A stretch of 64,000 nucleotides of DNA from JBKEAJ01 sp047972135 (GCA_047972135.1 JBKEAJ010000130.1:11974-75973); one strand, 5' to 3'. Counted from the first letter of the stretch, positions 17,245 to 26,910 are shown. Numbers and translations are program-made. The notes: generated by a model not told the origin, from the sequence alone.

Positions 17245-17943
17245 ATGAGGAGGAAATTTACTTTATGTGCTTGTGCTTCGCGCTCGTTTATCGACAAAGA
17301 TAGACTTGCAGAACTTGCTGCTTTATTGGAAAATAATGGACATGATGTCAGGATTGAAGCCGATTTATGCAATATTGCCATGAACTCACCATCTATAATG
17401 AACGACATTGCCGACAGCACTGTGATGGCGTGCCACCAACGTACCATAAAAGCACTCTTCCACTGGCAAAATATTGAATACAAGGAAGATACTATAGATA
17501 TACGAAACGACGACATGAAGACCGTACTGTCGCAATTCGATATTTCAGAGGCTTTGAATGGGGTAGAGAAAAATACGATAGAGTTTGAAAGCAAGATAGC
17601 TTCTTTCCCTGTCGAAAAACATACTGATGCATGGTATCCGGTTTTAGACAAAGACCGATGTACTGAATGTGGCAAATGCTACGACTTCTGTCTCTTTGGC
17701 GTATACTCCAAAGAGGATGGTAAGGTGAAAGTCATTAATCCGCAAAACTGTAAGAACGACTGCCCGGCATGTGCTAGAACCTGCCCTGCAACAGCAATCA
17801 TATTCCCAAAATATCCAAAATCGCCGGTGAATGGTGGCAGTGCCATTGAGGAGACTTTCTCACCCGACGAAATGGACACAATGTATCGCGAAAGACTAAA
17901 ATATAAATTACTGCAACGAAGAAAAAGAATTACAAGAAAATAA
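17245..17943 (+). CDS. Ferredoxin-domain protein, first gene of the locus
   Basis: A 232-residue cytoplasmic Fe-S protein. ATG 17245 is chosen because the frame upstream is repeat and AT-rich leader, and a purine-rich stretch follows. The N-terminal half (FTLCACASRSFIDKDRLAEL, then VMACHQRTIKALF) has cysteines arranged like the N-terminus of HdrA-type or CoB/electron-transfer proteins (compare ACSPRTHE-type motifs) but no flavin domain. The C-terminal half is a dicluster-like ferredoxin: CTECGKCYDFC and a second set CKNDCPACARTCP. It sits 13 bases before the radical SAM gene and is a likely electron donor to it. It is not a recognised named family. Confidence 0.75.
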   Translation: MRRKFTLCACASRSFIDKDRLAELAALLENNGHDVRIEADLCNIAMNSPSIMNDIADSTVMACHQRTIKALFHWQNIEYKEDTIDIRNDDMKTVLSQFDISEALNGVEKNTIEFESKIASFPVEKHTDAWYPVLDKDRCTECGKCYDFCLFGVYSKEDGKVKVINPQNCKNDCPACARTCPATAIIFPKYPKSPVNGGSAIEETFSPDEMDTMYRERLKYKLLQRRKRITRK

Positions 17944-17956
17944 AACGAGCCATCAG

Positions 17957-19174
17957 ATGAAATTTAGCGACTATACTGCAACAGCAAAGGCTGCACTACG
18001 TGTACCAAGGGAATGCTCACCCCGATTGGTGTGGAAATTTATGTACAACTTCGCTTGGCAGAGTATGCGGAATATCAAACGCTTTGAAAAAAGACAGGCT
18101 AAAAACGAGCATTTCTTCCCCGCATTCCTAATGATTTCGGTTACCGAAAGCTGCAACCTTGCTTGTAGTGGCTGCTGGATTAGCGAAGGTGGAACGAAAA
18201 CAATGAGTACGGAGCAACTAGACGGCATTATCAGGTCGAGCAAGAAACAAGGCTCCTTTTTCTTCGGAATACTCGGAGGCGAACCACTGATGCACAAAGG
18301 CTTGCTCGACGTTATGGAGAAACACTCCGATTGCTACTTTCAGCTATTCACCAATGGCACACTGCTAAGCGAAGATGTTGCGATGCGCCTAAAAAAACTG
18401 GGAAACATTACACCTCTGATAAGCATTGAAGGCTTAGAGGAAGAAAGTGATGTGCGACGCAGGAAAAATAATGTTTTTGAACGTAGTTTGGCAGGTATCC
18501 GTGCATGCAAGAAAGCTAAGCTGATTTTTGGTGTGGCTGCAAGTATCTGCAAAAGCAACTACGAGGAGCTGGTGAGCAGAAAATATTTGGAGTTTCTTGC
18601 CAAAGAAGGAGTACATTATTTATGGTACTACCTATACAGACCTGTGGGAACTTTGCCTAATCCCGACAATGCACTTGACAAGGAGCAAGTACTCAAATTT
18701 CGGAAATTTGTGGTGGAACAGCGCAAAAATGCACCTCTGTTTATAATTGAGACATACTGGGACGACAAGGGCAATGCACTTTGTCCGGGTGCTACCGGGA
18801 TGAGCCATCACATCTCACCATCGGGAGCCATTGAGTTTTGTCCTCCCATACAAATGGCGAAAGATTTTATAAACGAAGATGGTTCTAACCTTGCTGATTT
18901 GTGTAGAAACTCTGAGTTTCTGACAGAATTTAGAAAAATGACTGCTGCTAGCTCACGTGGTTGCATCGTGCTAGAAGACCCTGCCAAAATGGCAGACTTC
19001 CTTGTAATGCACCAAGCAATAGACTCGACAACGCGCAAAACGGTACTGGAAGAGTACAGAAAAATGAAGCCTCTTGACGGACATAATCAAGCAGGACAAG
19101 AAATTCCTGAGCAAAATATTTTTTATAAAATCGCCAAAAAGAAATACTTCTTTGGCTTTGGAGCATACGGATAA
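17957..19174 (+). CDS. Radical SAM enzyme of the terpenoid locus
   Basis: A 405-residue radical S-adenosylmethionine enzyme. C66-x3-C70-x2-C73 (ESCNLACSGCW) binds the catalytic 4Fe-4S cluster. GILGGEP is the SAM-binding GGE motif and FTNGTLL continues the TIM barrel. Further cysteines in the C-terminal part (ALCPGATG, EFCPPIQ, DLCRNS, RGCIVL) could hold an auxiliary cluster, as in SPASM-like or hopanoid-modifying HpnH-like enzymes, but no classical SPASM motif is seen. It is followed with no gap by the DUF116-polyprenyl synthase gene. By context it acts on an isoprenoid or its carrier. The specific reaction is unknown. Confidence 0.88.
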   Translation: MKFSDYTATAKAALRVPRECSPRLVWKFMYNFAWQSMRNIKRFEKRQAKNEHFFPAFLMISVTESCNLACSGCWISEGGTKTMSTEQLDGIIRSSKKQGSFFFGILGGEPLMHKGLLDVMEKHSDCYFQLFTNGTLLSEDVAMRLKKLGNITPLISIEGLEEESDVRRRKNNVFERSLAGIRACKKAKLIFGVAASICKSNYEELVSRKYLEFLAKEGVHYLWYYLYRPVGTLPNPDNALDKEQVLKFRKFVVEQRKNAPLFIIETYWDDKGNALCPGATGMSHHISPSGAIEFCPPIQMAKDFINEDGSNLADLCRNSEFLTEFRKMTAASSRGCIVLEDPAKMADFLVMHQAIDSTTRKTVLEEYRKMKPLDGHNQAGQEIPEQNIFYKIAKKKYFFGFGAYG

Positions 19175-19175
19175 G

Positions 19176-20732
19176 ATGGAAAAAACACTGCTATACGAAA
19201 TACCGGCAACATACAAAGAGAGAAGTCTTTTGCGCCGACAGATTGAGCGATTCATGGATGAGCAAGCTGTTGTTCCGCCTTTATCGATGGACGACATATC
19301 GGCTTATGCTGACCAAATCATCGATATTCACATAGTAAATCCTGGCTTTAAGGGATGGATTATGGTTGAAGTAAACAACTGTGCATGGCGTGAGACAGTT
19401 GCTTCTATTCCTCATGAAAAACGAATGCTACTTTTGCCAAGATGCCTCAGCAACTCGAAAAACTGTGAGGCTGATGTGGACGAATTTGGTCTGCTTTGCA
19501 ATCTCTGCGACCTTTGTACAATCCCTAACCTACAAGAAGATGCCGACAAGTTGGGGATGATGAGTATCGTTGCCGAAGGCTTCACATCAGTGGTCGGACT
19601 TGTGGAAAACGGAGTTGTTGACACAGTTATCGGAGTGAGCTGTCTGGACTCACTAGAAAGAGCTTTTCCTCTACTCATAAACAACGCCGTGCCCGGACTG
19701 GCAATACCGCTGAATAAGAAGGGTTGTAAGGACACCGATGCAGACTATAACTACGTGAGAAGAATGATAAACCTACGCTCCGACAAGAATGCAGATCTCC
19801 TCGACTACGATAAACTAAAATCATCGATAGAAGACTGGTTTTCAAAGAATAAGCTAACGAAGGTGTTTTCATTGTCGAACGACCAAACATCAGAAATCTC
19901 AAGAGACTGGATGGGTGGCGAGGGAAAACGCTGGCGTCCTTATCTCTTAGCAGCTACCTATCTTGCTCTTAGTGGCGAAAAAGTTGCTCCAAATAACATT
20001 ATGCTTGCCGCCATTGCGGTAGAATGTTTCCACAAGGCATCTTTGGTTCACGATGATATTCAAGACAAGGACTCACAACGCTACGGCAAACCAACGGTGC
20101 ATGCTCAACACGGCGAACATATAGCAATAAACGTGGGAGATATGCTACTGGGCGAGGGATACCGAATACTCGCACAATGTGAGAATATGGAGCTTATAAA
20201 GATTATTGCTGAGGCTCACGTGTCGCTGTGCAAAGGACAAGGAATGGAACTGGAATGGAGCCGTTCGCCTAAAGAGCTGACAATGGACTATGTGATTGAT
20301 ATTTTCTGCAATAAAACAGTTCCTGCTTTCGAGGTTGCATTGCTTATGGGAGCGGTTTGTGCTAATGCCGACAACAGCGTCTTGCAAATCCTCAAAAAGT
20401 ACTCGCAAGCTATGGGCATAGCATATCAGCTGCAAGACGATATTGAAGATTTTGAAACCGACAGCCCCCTCGCTCTCCGACCTTCGGCAGTATTGGCAAT
20501 ACTAAGTGAACAAAATGAAGATAACGATTTTATAATATCATTGCTCACTTGCTCCGACTTAAAGAAATTTCTCAATGAAAAGCAAAATAAGCCCCTACTC
20601 AACAAGGCATTGAATGAAGTGAAGAAACAAACCGTACAATATCATAAAGCTGCTTTGCAAGCATTGCACGAACTGAAAAACACTGAGCTGAAACGCCTGC
20701 TGTTTCGTGTAACAAGAAAAATACTGGGATGA
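19176..20732 (+). CDS. DUF116-polyprenyl diphosphate synthase fusion
   Basis: A 518-residue two-domain protein. ATG 19176 directly follows the radical SAM stop codon; a longer frame from 19074 would overlap that gene and is rejected. Residues ~60-190 are a DUF116 domain with its Cys pattern (LLLPRCLSNSKNC, LLCNLCDLC, VIGVSCLDS, KKGCKDTD). Residues ~210-518 are a trans-isoprenyl diphosphate synthase with both aspartate motifs intact: DDIQD at 293-297 and DDIED at 421-425, plus GGEGKRWRP. Residues 4 and 5 before the first motif are Ser and Ala, small as in longer-chain synthases, which suggests a C20 or longer product. DUF116 is known elsewhere beside radical SAM enzymes. The fusion is unusual. 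Confidence 0.88.
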   Translation: MEKTLLYEIPATYKERSLLRRQIERFMDEQAVVPPLSMDDISAYADQIIDIHIVNPGFKGWIMVEVNNCAWRETVASIPHEKRMLLLPRCLSNSKNCEADVDEFGLLCNLCDLCTIPNLQEDADKLGMMSIVAEGFTSVVGLVENGVVDTVIGVSCLDSLERAFPLLINNAVPGLAIPLNKKGCKDTDADYNYVRRMINLRSDKNADLLDYDKLKSSIEDWFSKNKLTKVFSLSNDQTSEISRDWMGGEGKRWRPYLLAATYLALSGEKVAPNNIMLAAIAVECFHKASLVHDDIQDKDSQRYGKPTVHAQHGEHIAINVGDMLLGEGYRILAQCENMELIKIIAEAHVSLCKGQGMELEWSRSPKELTMDYVIDIFCNKTVPAFEVALLMGAVCANADNSVLQILKKYSQAMGIAYQLQDDIEDFETDSPLALRPSAVLAILSEQNEDNDFIISLLTCSDLKKFLNEKQNKPLLNKALNEVKKQTVQYHKAALQALHELKNTELKRLLFRVTRKILG

Positions 20733-21604
20733 GAGAAACAATATCAATAAAACTATTCAAGACCTTACAAAAAGGTAAAGATCGACTGAACAAAGAGGCT
20801 CTGGCAGAACTACGGAGCTTTGTAGAATCACAACGTGCTGACAATGATACGTTTGTGGACAGAAGTGGAGAGTCAGACCTCTATTACACCTTGTTTGGCT
20901 GGATATTGTCCTACATCCTAGACATAAAGCTAGACCACAACAAAATGAGCACATACCTTGAACAGCAAGATGCTGACAGTATGGACTTAATTCATTATGC
21001 CGCATTTATGCGTTGTAAAACTATTGTTTCGCTATACAAGAAAGGTATGTTCGGCACTTTTATCAACTCACTAAAATCCAAAAGCATAAAAAGTTTGCAA
21101 GAGTTTAATCAGATACCTCACAACGACCAACAGTCGCCTTACACTCAGTTTATATGGCTATCGGTGGTGGAAGATACAGGAAACAAGCTGAACAACAAAG
21201 CGGAAATAATAAATGCGTTGGCTGAATACAGCTTGCCAAGCGGCGGATACGTAAATACCAAAGGCAGTGCTAGTGCCTCCACCAATGCAAGCTCCGCAGC
21301 TTTGAGCATTATCGGCGAACTAAAGGGCTACAAAGAAAACAAGGATGTAACATTCTTGAAGGATACACAAGAGGAATACGGCGGCTTCAAAGCGGCAGGC
21401 GAAGCTCCTGTGGCAGACCTGCTATCTACCGCCACCTCATTATTTACTCTCCGATGCTACGGCGTAAGTCCTAAATATTCTAGCAATGATTTTATTGAGT
21501 CCCATTGGTTGGATAAGGGTGGTTTTTCGGCGACAATCCTTGACGAGGAAAGTGATGTTGAATATACATTCTACGGACTGTTAGCTTTAGGCGCAATGAA
21601 TTAA
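20729..21604 (+). CDS. Prenyltransferase/squalene-oxidase-repeat protein
   Basis: A 291-residue alpha/alpha-toroid-like protein. The start codon overlaps the preceding stop (ATGA), implying translational coupling. The C-terminal half has repeats of the prenyltransferase/squalene-cyclase class (EYSLPSGGYVNTKGS, TQEEYGGFKAAGEAPVADLL, TATSLFTLRCYGVS, WLDKGGFSATILDEESDVEYTFYGLLAL). It is about half the length of a full cyclase and has no DxDD motif, so it is probably a partner or lid for the cyclase encoded 7 bases downstream, or a single-barrel enzyme. Function is inferred from context. Confidence 0.75.
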   Translation: MRETISIKLFKTLQKGKDRLNKEALAELRSFVESQRADNDTFVDRSGESDLYYTLFGWILSYILDIKLDHNKMSTYLEQQDADSMDLIHYAAFMRCKTIVSLYKKGMFGTFINSLKSKSIKSLQEFNQIPHNDQQSPYTQFIWLSVVEDTGNKLNNKAEIINALAEYSLPSGGYVNTKGSASASTNASSAALSIIGELKGYKENKDVTFLKDTQEEYGGFKAAGEAPVADLLSTATSLFTLRCYGVSPKYSSNDFIESHWLDKGGFSATILDEESDVEYTFYGLLALGAMN

Positions 21605-21611
21605 GACAGTT

Positions 21612-23333
21612 ATGAATATGCTACAAATAGACAATATGATAAGGGATTTGCAAGAACAGCTCCTTGCAAAACAACCCGCAAAAGGGCAATTCTGGAGAGG
21701 GAAGCTCTCGTCTAGTGCTATATCTACGTCTGTAGCTATATTTGCTCTATACATAGTCGACAAAGAAAAATATGCAGACCATATACAAAATGGAGCTAAA
21801 TGGCTGATAGACACCATGAAACCAAATGGTTCATGGGGCGACACTATTGAAAGTCCGCCAAATATGACGGCAACACTTTTGAGTTATGCTTCGCTTTATG
21901 CTATCGGGAAAGCTCCACAAGAAAGTCAGAATTACCTTGCAGACAATTTTGGAGGGACATCCGACAAAGATATAATAAATGGTGTTTTGGCTTACTATGG
22001 CAAAGACCTGACCTTCTCTGTTCCAATTTTGGTGATGTGCGCATTAGCAGGGCTTATTTCCACGTGGGACAAAATTCCAAACCTCCCATTTGAAGTTTCG
22101 GTATTACCGCAAAAAGTTTTTCGTTTTTTCCGCCTACCTGTTGTCAGCTATGCCATTCCTGCTTTGATTGCTGTCGGTATTCTCAGATTTAAAAAAGGAA
22201 AGAAGAATATAGGCTCAGGCATTCGCAAGTCATTTATAAACAAGTCCTTGAATGTGTTGACAAAACTACAACCTGAACATGGTGGTTTTTTGGAAGCGGC
22301 ACCGCTCACAGGCTTCGTGGCAATGTGTATGAGTGGCGCAGGATACAAAGACCATGCTGCAACACAGAGAGCCATAGGCTTTCTGACTGATACAGTACGC
22401 AATGACGGGGCATGGGCTATCGACACCGACCTATCCAACTGGGTAACAATACTCAGCATACGTGCTTTAGGCGACGACCTAGAGGACAGACAGGCTCTGG
22501 CAGAAACCGTAAAAAATAATGCTTTTACCGAGATACATCCATTCACCGGAGCTAAGGAAGGAGGTTGGGGATGGACTGACCTGCAAGGCTCTGTTCCCGA
22601 TGCCGACGATACGTCTGGCTCTCTGGTTGCTCTGCATTCGTTACATAGAGGTGAATATTCTCTCGAAATTGGAAAAGGTGTGGAGTGGCTACTCAGCCTT
22701 CAAAATAAAGACGGCGGTATACCCACATTCTGCAAAGGTTGGGGTCGATTGCCCTTTGACAGAAGCTCGCCCGATATTACGGCACACGCCCTATTGGCTT
22801 TGCATCTTTGGGAGAACAAACTGCCTCAAAGCCTGAAAGTCAGGTGCAATAAGAGAGTGGGCAAAATGCTGAAATGGATGCAAAAAACACAAGCATCCGA
22901 CGGCTCGTGGAAGCCCCTCTGGTTTGGCGACCAAGATGCCAAAGACGAAAGCGCACCCGTCTATGCAACAGCAATGACAGTGGAGTATCTTGCAGATTTT
23001 GACAATGACATTGCCAAAGAAATAACATCTAAGGGCTTGGAGTATTTACTGTCGGCTCAAAATTCCGATGGTGGCTGGGGCGGAGCAAAGGGAGTGCAGT
23101 CAAAAGTTACACTCACAGCAAGAGCCTTGAGTGCCTTGGCATCGCACAGTCAAAGCGACAAAAAGATAATGGACAGAGCATTTAACTATCTGCATGAAAA
23201 ATATATAAAAGAAGAGCTGATGCAGGCGGAGCCAATAGGTCTATACTTTGCTCGACTATGGTATTCAGAGGAATTATACAATATAACATTTACACTTAAA
23301 GCATTGAAACAATATAAATTTAAAATAGCATAA
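21612..23333 (+). CDS. Class II terpene cyclase, squalene-hopene-cyclase family
   Basis: A 573-residue double alpha/alpha-barrel cyclase. The protonating class II acid motif is intact at D330-A-D332-D333 (PDADDTSG). QW-type repeats are visible: KPNGSWGD, RNDGAWAIDTD, QNKDGGIPTF, QASDGSWKPLWFG and QNSDGGWGGAKG. A hydrophobic stretch (TFSVPILVMCALAGLI and VVSYAIPALIAVGI, residues ~134-190) corresponds to the membrane-dipping channel helices of squalene-hopene cyclase. It is shorter than a typical 620-650-residue hopene cyclase. The substrate is presumably the polyprenyl made by the upstream synthase, not necessarily squalene: no squalene synthase is encoded here. An alternative start is ATG 21618. 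Confidence 0.88.
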   Translation: MNMLQIDNMIRDLQEQLLAKQPAKGQFWRGKLSSSAISTSVAIFALYIVDKEKYADHIQNGAKWLIDTMKPNGSWGDTIESPPNMTATLLSYASLYAIGKAPQESQNYLADNFGGTSDKDIINGVLAYYGKDLTFSVPILVMCALAGLISTWDKIPNLPFEVSVLPQKVFRFFRLPVVSYAIPALIAVGILRFKKGKKNIGSGIRKSFINKSLNVLTKLQPEHGGFLEAAPLTGFVAMCMSGAGYKDHAATQRAIGFLTDTVRNDGAWAIDTDLSNWVTILSIRALGDDLEDRQALAETVKNNAFTEIHPFTGAKEGGWGWTDLQGSVPDADDTSGSLVALHSLHRGEYSLEIGKGVEWLLSLQNKDGGIPTFCKGWGRLPFDRSSPDITAHALLALHLWENKLPQSLKVRCNKRVGKMLKWMQKTQASDGSWKPLWFGDQDAKDESAPVYATAMTVEYLADFDNDIAKEITSKGLEYLLSAQNSDGGWGGAKGVQSKVTLTARALSALASHSQSDKKIMDRAFNYLHEKYIKEELMQAEPIGLYFARLWYSEELYNITFTLKALKQYKFKIA

Positions 23334-23335
23334 TC

Positions 23336-24541
23336 ATGAAAAATTTAATGGTTTTTTGTTTGGTATTTATGAGTTTGTCCTTGTATGCTCAAGACAACAT
23401 ACAATGGCGAGGAACGGACAGAACAGGCATCTACAAGGAAACAGGTCTTTTAAAATCGTGGGCTGCAGATGGTCCTGAACTACTATGGCATTTCGACAAG
23501 CTGGGCGAGGGACACTCGTCGGTGGCAATTGCAAACGACAAAATTTACATCACAGGGCTAGTCGACGAAAAAGGACAACTCTTTGTTTTTGACCTGAATG
23601 GAAAGTTGCTACAACAAAAAAGTTATGGCAAGGAATGGAGCGACAGCTACAACGGCGCAAGAGGGACTGTTACAATCAACGACAGCAAGATATACGTTTA
23701 CAGCGGAGAAGGAAACCTTGTGTGCCTCGAACAAGAAAGCCTAAATGTACTTTGGCAAAAAAGTATTATCAATGACTTCGACGGCAAAAATATACGCTGG
23801 GGGGTTAACGAATCGCCTCTAATTGTTGACGACATGGTGATTATAACTCCCGGCGGAGAGAAAAATAATGTCGTTGCTCTCAACAAGAACACCGGAGAGC
23901 TTATTTGGTCTTGCGAGGGCGACGGAAATACTGCAGCATACTGCTCTCCCCTATACATCAAAGACTTAGAAACACCACAAATAGTTACCATAACCGCAGG
24001 AAGTGCTTTGGGTATCGATGCTAAGACAGGCAAAGAACTATGGTCGCTTCCATTTGTTAATCAGTATAATATACACCCCAACACTCCAATATTCAACGAC
24101 AACAAACTGCTGCTTGTATCCGGATACGGCAAAGGAGCTATAATGTTGAAGTTTACAAACGGCGGTCGTGCTGTGGAAACTGTCTGGGAACACAAAGCGC
24201 TAGACTCTCAACTTGGAAGCGTAGTGAAGATTGGAAATTATATCTACGGCTCAGGACATAAAAATAGATATTGGTTCTGCTTAGACTGGACTACAGGAGA
24301 GGAAAAATATAAAGATAACTCTATCAGCGCAGGAGATGTTATTGCCGCCGACGGTATGCTGTACTGCTACTCGCAAAAAGGAGAAATGGCATTGGTGAAA
24401 CCTACACCCGAAAAATTCGACATAGTAAGCCAATTCCCTATAACTATGGGAACAGAACAACATTGGGCTCACCCCGTAATATATCATGGAGTGATGTACG
24501 TACGACACGGAGATACACTTATGGCATACAAAATTAAATAG
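23336..24541 (+). CDS. Secreted PQQ-like beta-propeller
   Basis: A 401-residue protein with a Sec signal (MKNLMVFCLVFMSLSLYAQD) and a PQQ-like propeller. The mature N-terminus opens with the family motif QWRGTDRTGIY. Blades show repeats such as KNTGELIWSCEGDG and KTGKELWSLPF. There are two bases between the cyclase stop and this start, so it belongs to the same operon. Such propellers are scaffolds; the residues of quinoprotein dehydrogenases (including the vicinal disulfide and metal-binding set) are not evident. It is probably a periplasmic or outer-surface binding partner. Confidence 0.8.
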   Translation: MKNLMVFCLVFMSLSLYAQDNIQWRGTDRTGIYKETGLLKSWAADGPELLWHFDKLGEGHSSVAIANDKIYITGLVDEKGQLFVFDLNGKLLQQKSYGKEWSDSYNGARGTVTINDSKIYVYSGEGNLVCLEQESLNVLWQKSIINDFDGKNIRWGVNESPLIVDDMVIITPGGEKNNVVALNKNTGELIWSCEGDGNTAAYCSPLYIKDLETPQIVTITAGSALGIDAKTGKELWSLPFVNQYNIHPNTPIFNDNKLLLVSGYGKGAIMLKFTNGGRAVETVWEHKALDSQLGSVVKIGNYIYGSGHKNRYWFCLDWTTGEEKYKDNSISAGDVIAADGMLYCYSQKGEMALVKPTPEKFDIVSQFPITMGTEQHWAHPVIYHGVMYVRHGDTLMAYKIK

Positions 24542-24571
24542 AGCACGTCAATAAACCAATAATAATATCCC

Positions 24572-25993
24572 GTGAAACAAAAAAGGATAGTTGTAGGCAT
24601 AACGGTTCTTGTGGCACTCGTGTACACAGGGCTGATTGTGTGGTGGCATATATATTCTCCACAAGAGGAATTTACTGTGCAAGCACCCGGTGCCGACGAG
24701 CGTCCTGAAGGTCTTACAAGAACCACAAACGACGTGGCTATAGGCGAGTTTTTTATGAGATATGAAGAAGCCTCCTCTGAGCTTACAGGTAAGTGGACAA
24801 ATTTCAGAGGAGAGCTTTTAGACAATATTGTTAAAACATCGGCAAACATAAACACCTCGTCAGACGATTATCCAACACTGTGGAGTGTCGAAACCGGCGA
24901 AGGACACGCTGCTCCCGCAATATACAAAGGTAAAGTCTACCTATTAGATTACGACGAGGGTCTTAGCTCCGATGCTCTGCGCTGCTTTTCGCTAGAAACA
25001 GGCAAGGAGCTGTGGCGCAGATGGTATAGAGTGCCAATTAAACGTAATCACGGCTTCTCGCGAACAATCCCTTTTGTTGGCGATGATTTCGTTATTACCA
25101 TTGGTCCCGAAGGACATGTAATGTGCTGTGATCCGCAGACAGGAGATATGCTCTGGTCGATGGACATGCAAAAAGAGTTTAAAACGGAAGTACCATTTTG
25201 GTACACTGGTCAATGTCCTCTAGTCGACGGAAACAGCTTGGTTTTAGCTCCGGCAGGTGAGGATACTCTGATGATAGGAATTGACTGTATAAGCGGTGAA
25301 ATACAATGGTCAACGCCAAATACTCCAGAGTTTAAAATGTCTCACTCCTCAGTGATGCCTATGACACTAAATGGCAAAAAAACTTATGTCTACATCGGCG
25401 TAGGCGGCGTTTGTGGAGTGTCGGCAGAAGAAAACGACAAGGGAACTCTATTGTGGAGTACGAGCAAATGGCAGCCGTCGGTTGTTGCTCCGTCTCCGCT
25501 GAAACTGTCGTCGAATCAGATGTTCTTGGTGGCAGGATATGGTGCAGGAGGCGCATTGTTGCAAGTCGACCGCTCAGGTAGCAAATGGACTGCCACAGTG
25601 AAAGACCAATATAAGCCGTCTTTGGGAATATCTAGCGAACAACAAACACCCATCCTATACAACAACATGATAATAAGCGTTATGCCAAAAGACGGAGGTG
25701 CCGACAGAGGTAAACTGGTTTGTTATTCGCCTAAAGATTTGCACAAGCCTATTTGGACTTCGGCAGCCGACGAACGCTTCGGGCTGGGACCATACATCGT
25801 AATCAATGATTTGATATTTGTTTTTAAGGACGACGGAGAATTATACGTATACGAAATACAAAATCAAAGCCTGAAATTCTTGAAGAAACAACGCATTATG
25901 GACGGTGCAGATGCCTGGGGCCCTATCGCCTATGCCGACGGGATGCTGATTGTTCGTGATGCACACATAGTCAAATGCCTTAAAATAACATAG
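24572..25993 (+). CDS. Membrane-anchored PQQ-like beta-propeller
   Basis: A 473-residue protein starting at a GTG codon (24572). One N-terminal transmembrane helix (VVGITVLVALVYTGLIVWW) anchors a periplasmic propeller of the same class as its upstream neighbour. WTNFRGELLDN corresponds to the opening FRG motif, and blades include LETGKELWRRWYR and PQTGDMLWSMDM. A VMCCDPQTG segment has vicinal cysteines, but in a blade position rather than the enzyme ring site. It lies 30 bases from the previous gene. Confidence 0.78.
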   Translation: MKQKRIVVGITVLVALVYTGLIVWWHIYSPQEEFTVQAPGADERPEGLTRTTNDVAIGEFFMRYEEASSELTGKWTNFRGELLDNIVKTSANINTSSDDYPTLWSVETGEGHAAPAIYKGKVYLLDYDEGLSSDALRCFSLETGKELWRRWYRVPIKRNHGFSRTIPFVGDDFVITIGPEGHVMCCDPQTGDMLWSMDMQKEFKTEVPFWYTGQCPLVDGNSLVLAPAGEDTLMIGIDCISGEIQWSTPNTPEFKMSHSSVMPMTLNGKKTYVYIGVGGVCGVSAEENDKGTLLWSTSKWQPSVVAPSPLKLSSNQMFLVAGYGAGGALLQVDRSGSKWTATVKDQYKPSLGISSEQQTPILYNNMIISVMPKDGGADRGKLVCYSPKDLHKPIWTSAADERFGLGPYIVINDLIFVFKDDGELYVYEIQNQSLKFLKKQRIMDGADAWGPIAYADGMLIVRDAHIVKCLKIT

Positions 25994-25995
25994 TC

Positions 25996-26910
25996 ATGAA
26001 TAAATCGCTAAAGTTATTTATTAATATTGCTGTACTGCTGCTTGTAGCAGCCCTCGTTTGGTTTATGATAAAAGGAGTAAATAGAAATAATAAACCTGAA
26101 TATGCAGAGCAGGTGCAGGAAACACCCGACAGTAAAGCATACACTAAACTTGCTTCGTTTGACTTGCCCGAGGATATCGAACGCTTTGAGCTAGAGGATG
26201 ATAGACTTTTTATTTCTGCCGGAAAAAACATTTATATATATAGTACCGAAGGACAACAACAAACAGCTTTTGGTGTTAAGGGAAACCCTAGAGACCTCGA
26301 CATTGAAGACAATAGAATATACATACTCTACCCTGCTTCCATAGAGGTGTACAACTACGACGGCGAGCAAATCGTACAATGGGATGCATGTAGTGAGCTG
26401 TCAGACTATTGCTCGATAACGGTGGTGAAAAACGGAGTGTTCGTAACAGATGCCGAAAACAAAAATATATGTAAGTACACAACAGAAGGAGCTTTTGTCA
26501 AATTTATTTCTAGCCCCAACGGATTTATAATCCCCTCATATACTTTTGATATAGAGAACTATACGGATACAATATATTGCGTAAACTCTGGCAGGCATAA
26601 AATCGAAGTCTATACTACAGATGGCGAGTTTGTCAGAGCCTTCGGCGAAGCAGGAACCAAAGGCGGTGCTTTTGTAGGATGCTGCAATCCTGCCTATATC
26701 TCTTTCTCCGAGAACGGTCAGATATTATGCTCCGAAAAAGGAATACCACGAATAAGCCTGTTTGAAAGAAACGGCACTTTCAACGAGGTGCTGCTGAATA
26801 GTAGCTCTCTGGGTGGAGGTAGCAAAGCATACGAGGTGAAAACTCTCGGTAATAAATTGTTTGTAGGCGGAAAGAAAACGATTAGTGTAATGCAGAGGAG
26901 GAATCGGTGA
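25996..26910 (+). CDS. Membrane-anchored NHL-like propeller with conserved cysteines
   Basis: A 304-residue protein with one N-terminal transmembrane helix (FINIAVLLLVAALVWFMI) and an NHL/6-bladed propeller. It is a close paralogue of the protein at 29942: both share KYTTEG, KFISSP-GFIIPS, IYCVNSGRHKIEVYT, GCCNPAY, SEKGIPRIS-FERNGTF and SLGGG. Cysteines at DACSELSDYCS, NICKYT, IYCVNS and GCCNPA are conserved in both, which is unusual for a plain NHL propeller and suggests a metal or cluster. Two bases separate it from the previous gene. A heptamer array follows. Confidence 0.78.
   Translation: MNKSLKLFINIAVLLLVAALVWFMIKGVNRNNKPEYAEQVQETPDSKAYTKLASFDLPEDIERFELEDDRLFISAGKNIYIYSTEGQQQTAFGVKGNPRDLDIEDNRIYILYPASIEVYNYDGEQIVQWDACSELSDYCSITVVKNGVFVTDAENKNICKYTTEGAFVKFISSPNGFIIPSYTFDIENYTDTIYCVNSGRHKIEVYTTDGEFVRAFGEAGTKGGAFVGCCNPAYISFSENGQILCSEKGIPRISLFERNGTFNEVLLNSSSLGGGSKAYEVKTLGNKLFVGGKKTISVMQRRNR

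Noticed and set aside
19074..19175. Longer start for the DUF116-polyprenyl synthase gene
   Set aside because: It would overlap the radical SAM gene by 101 bases, while ATG 19176 follows that stop codon directly and begins the conserved part.
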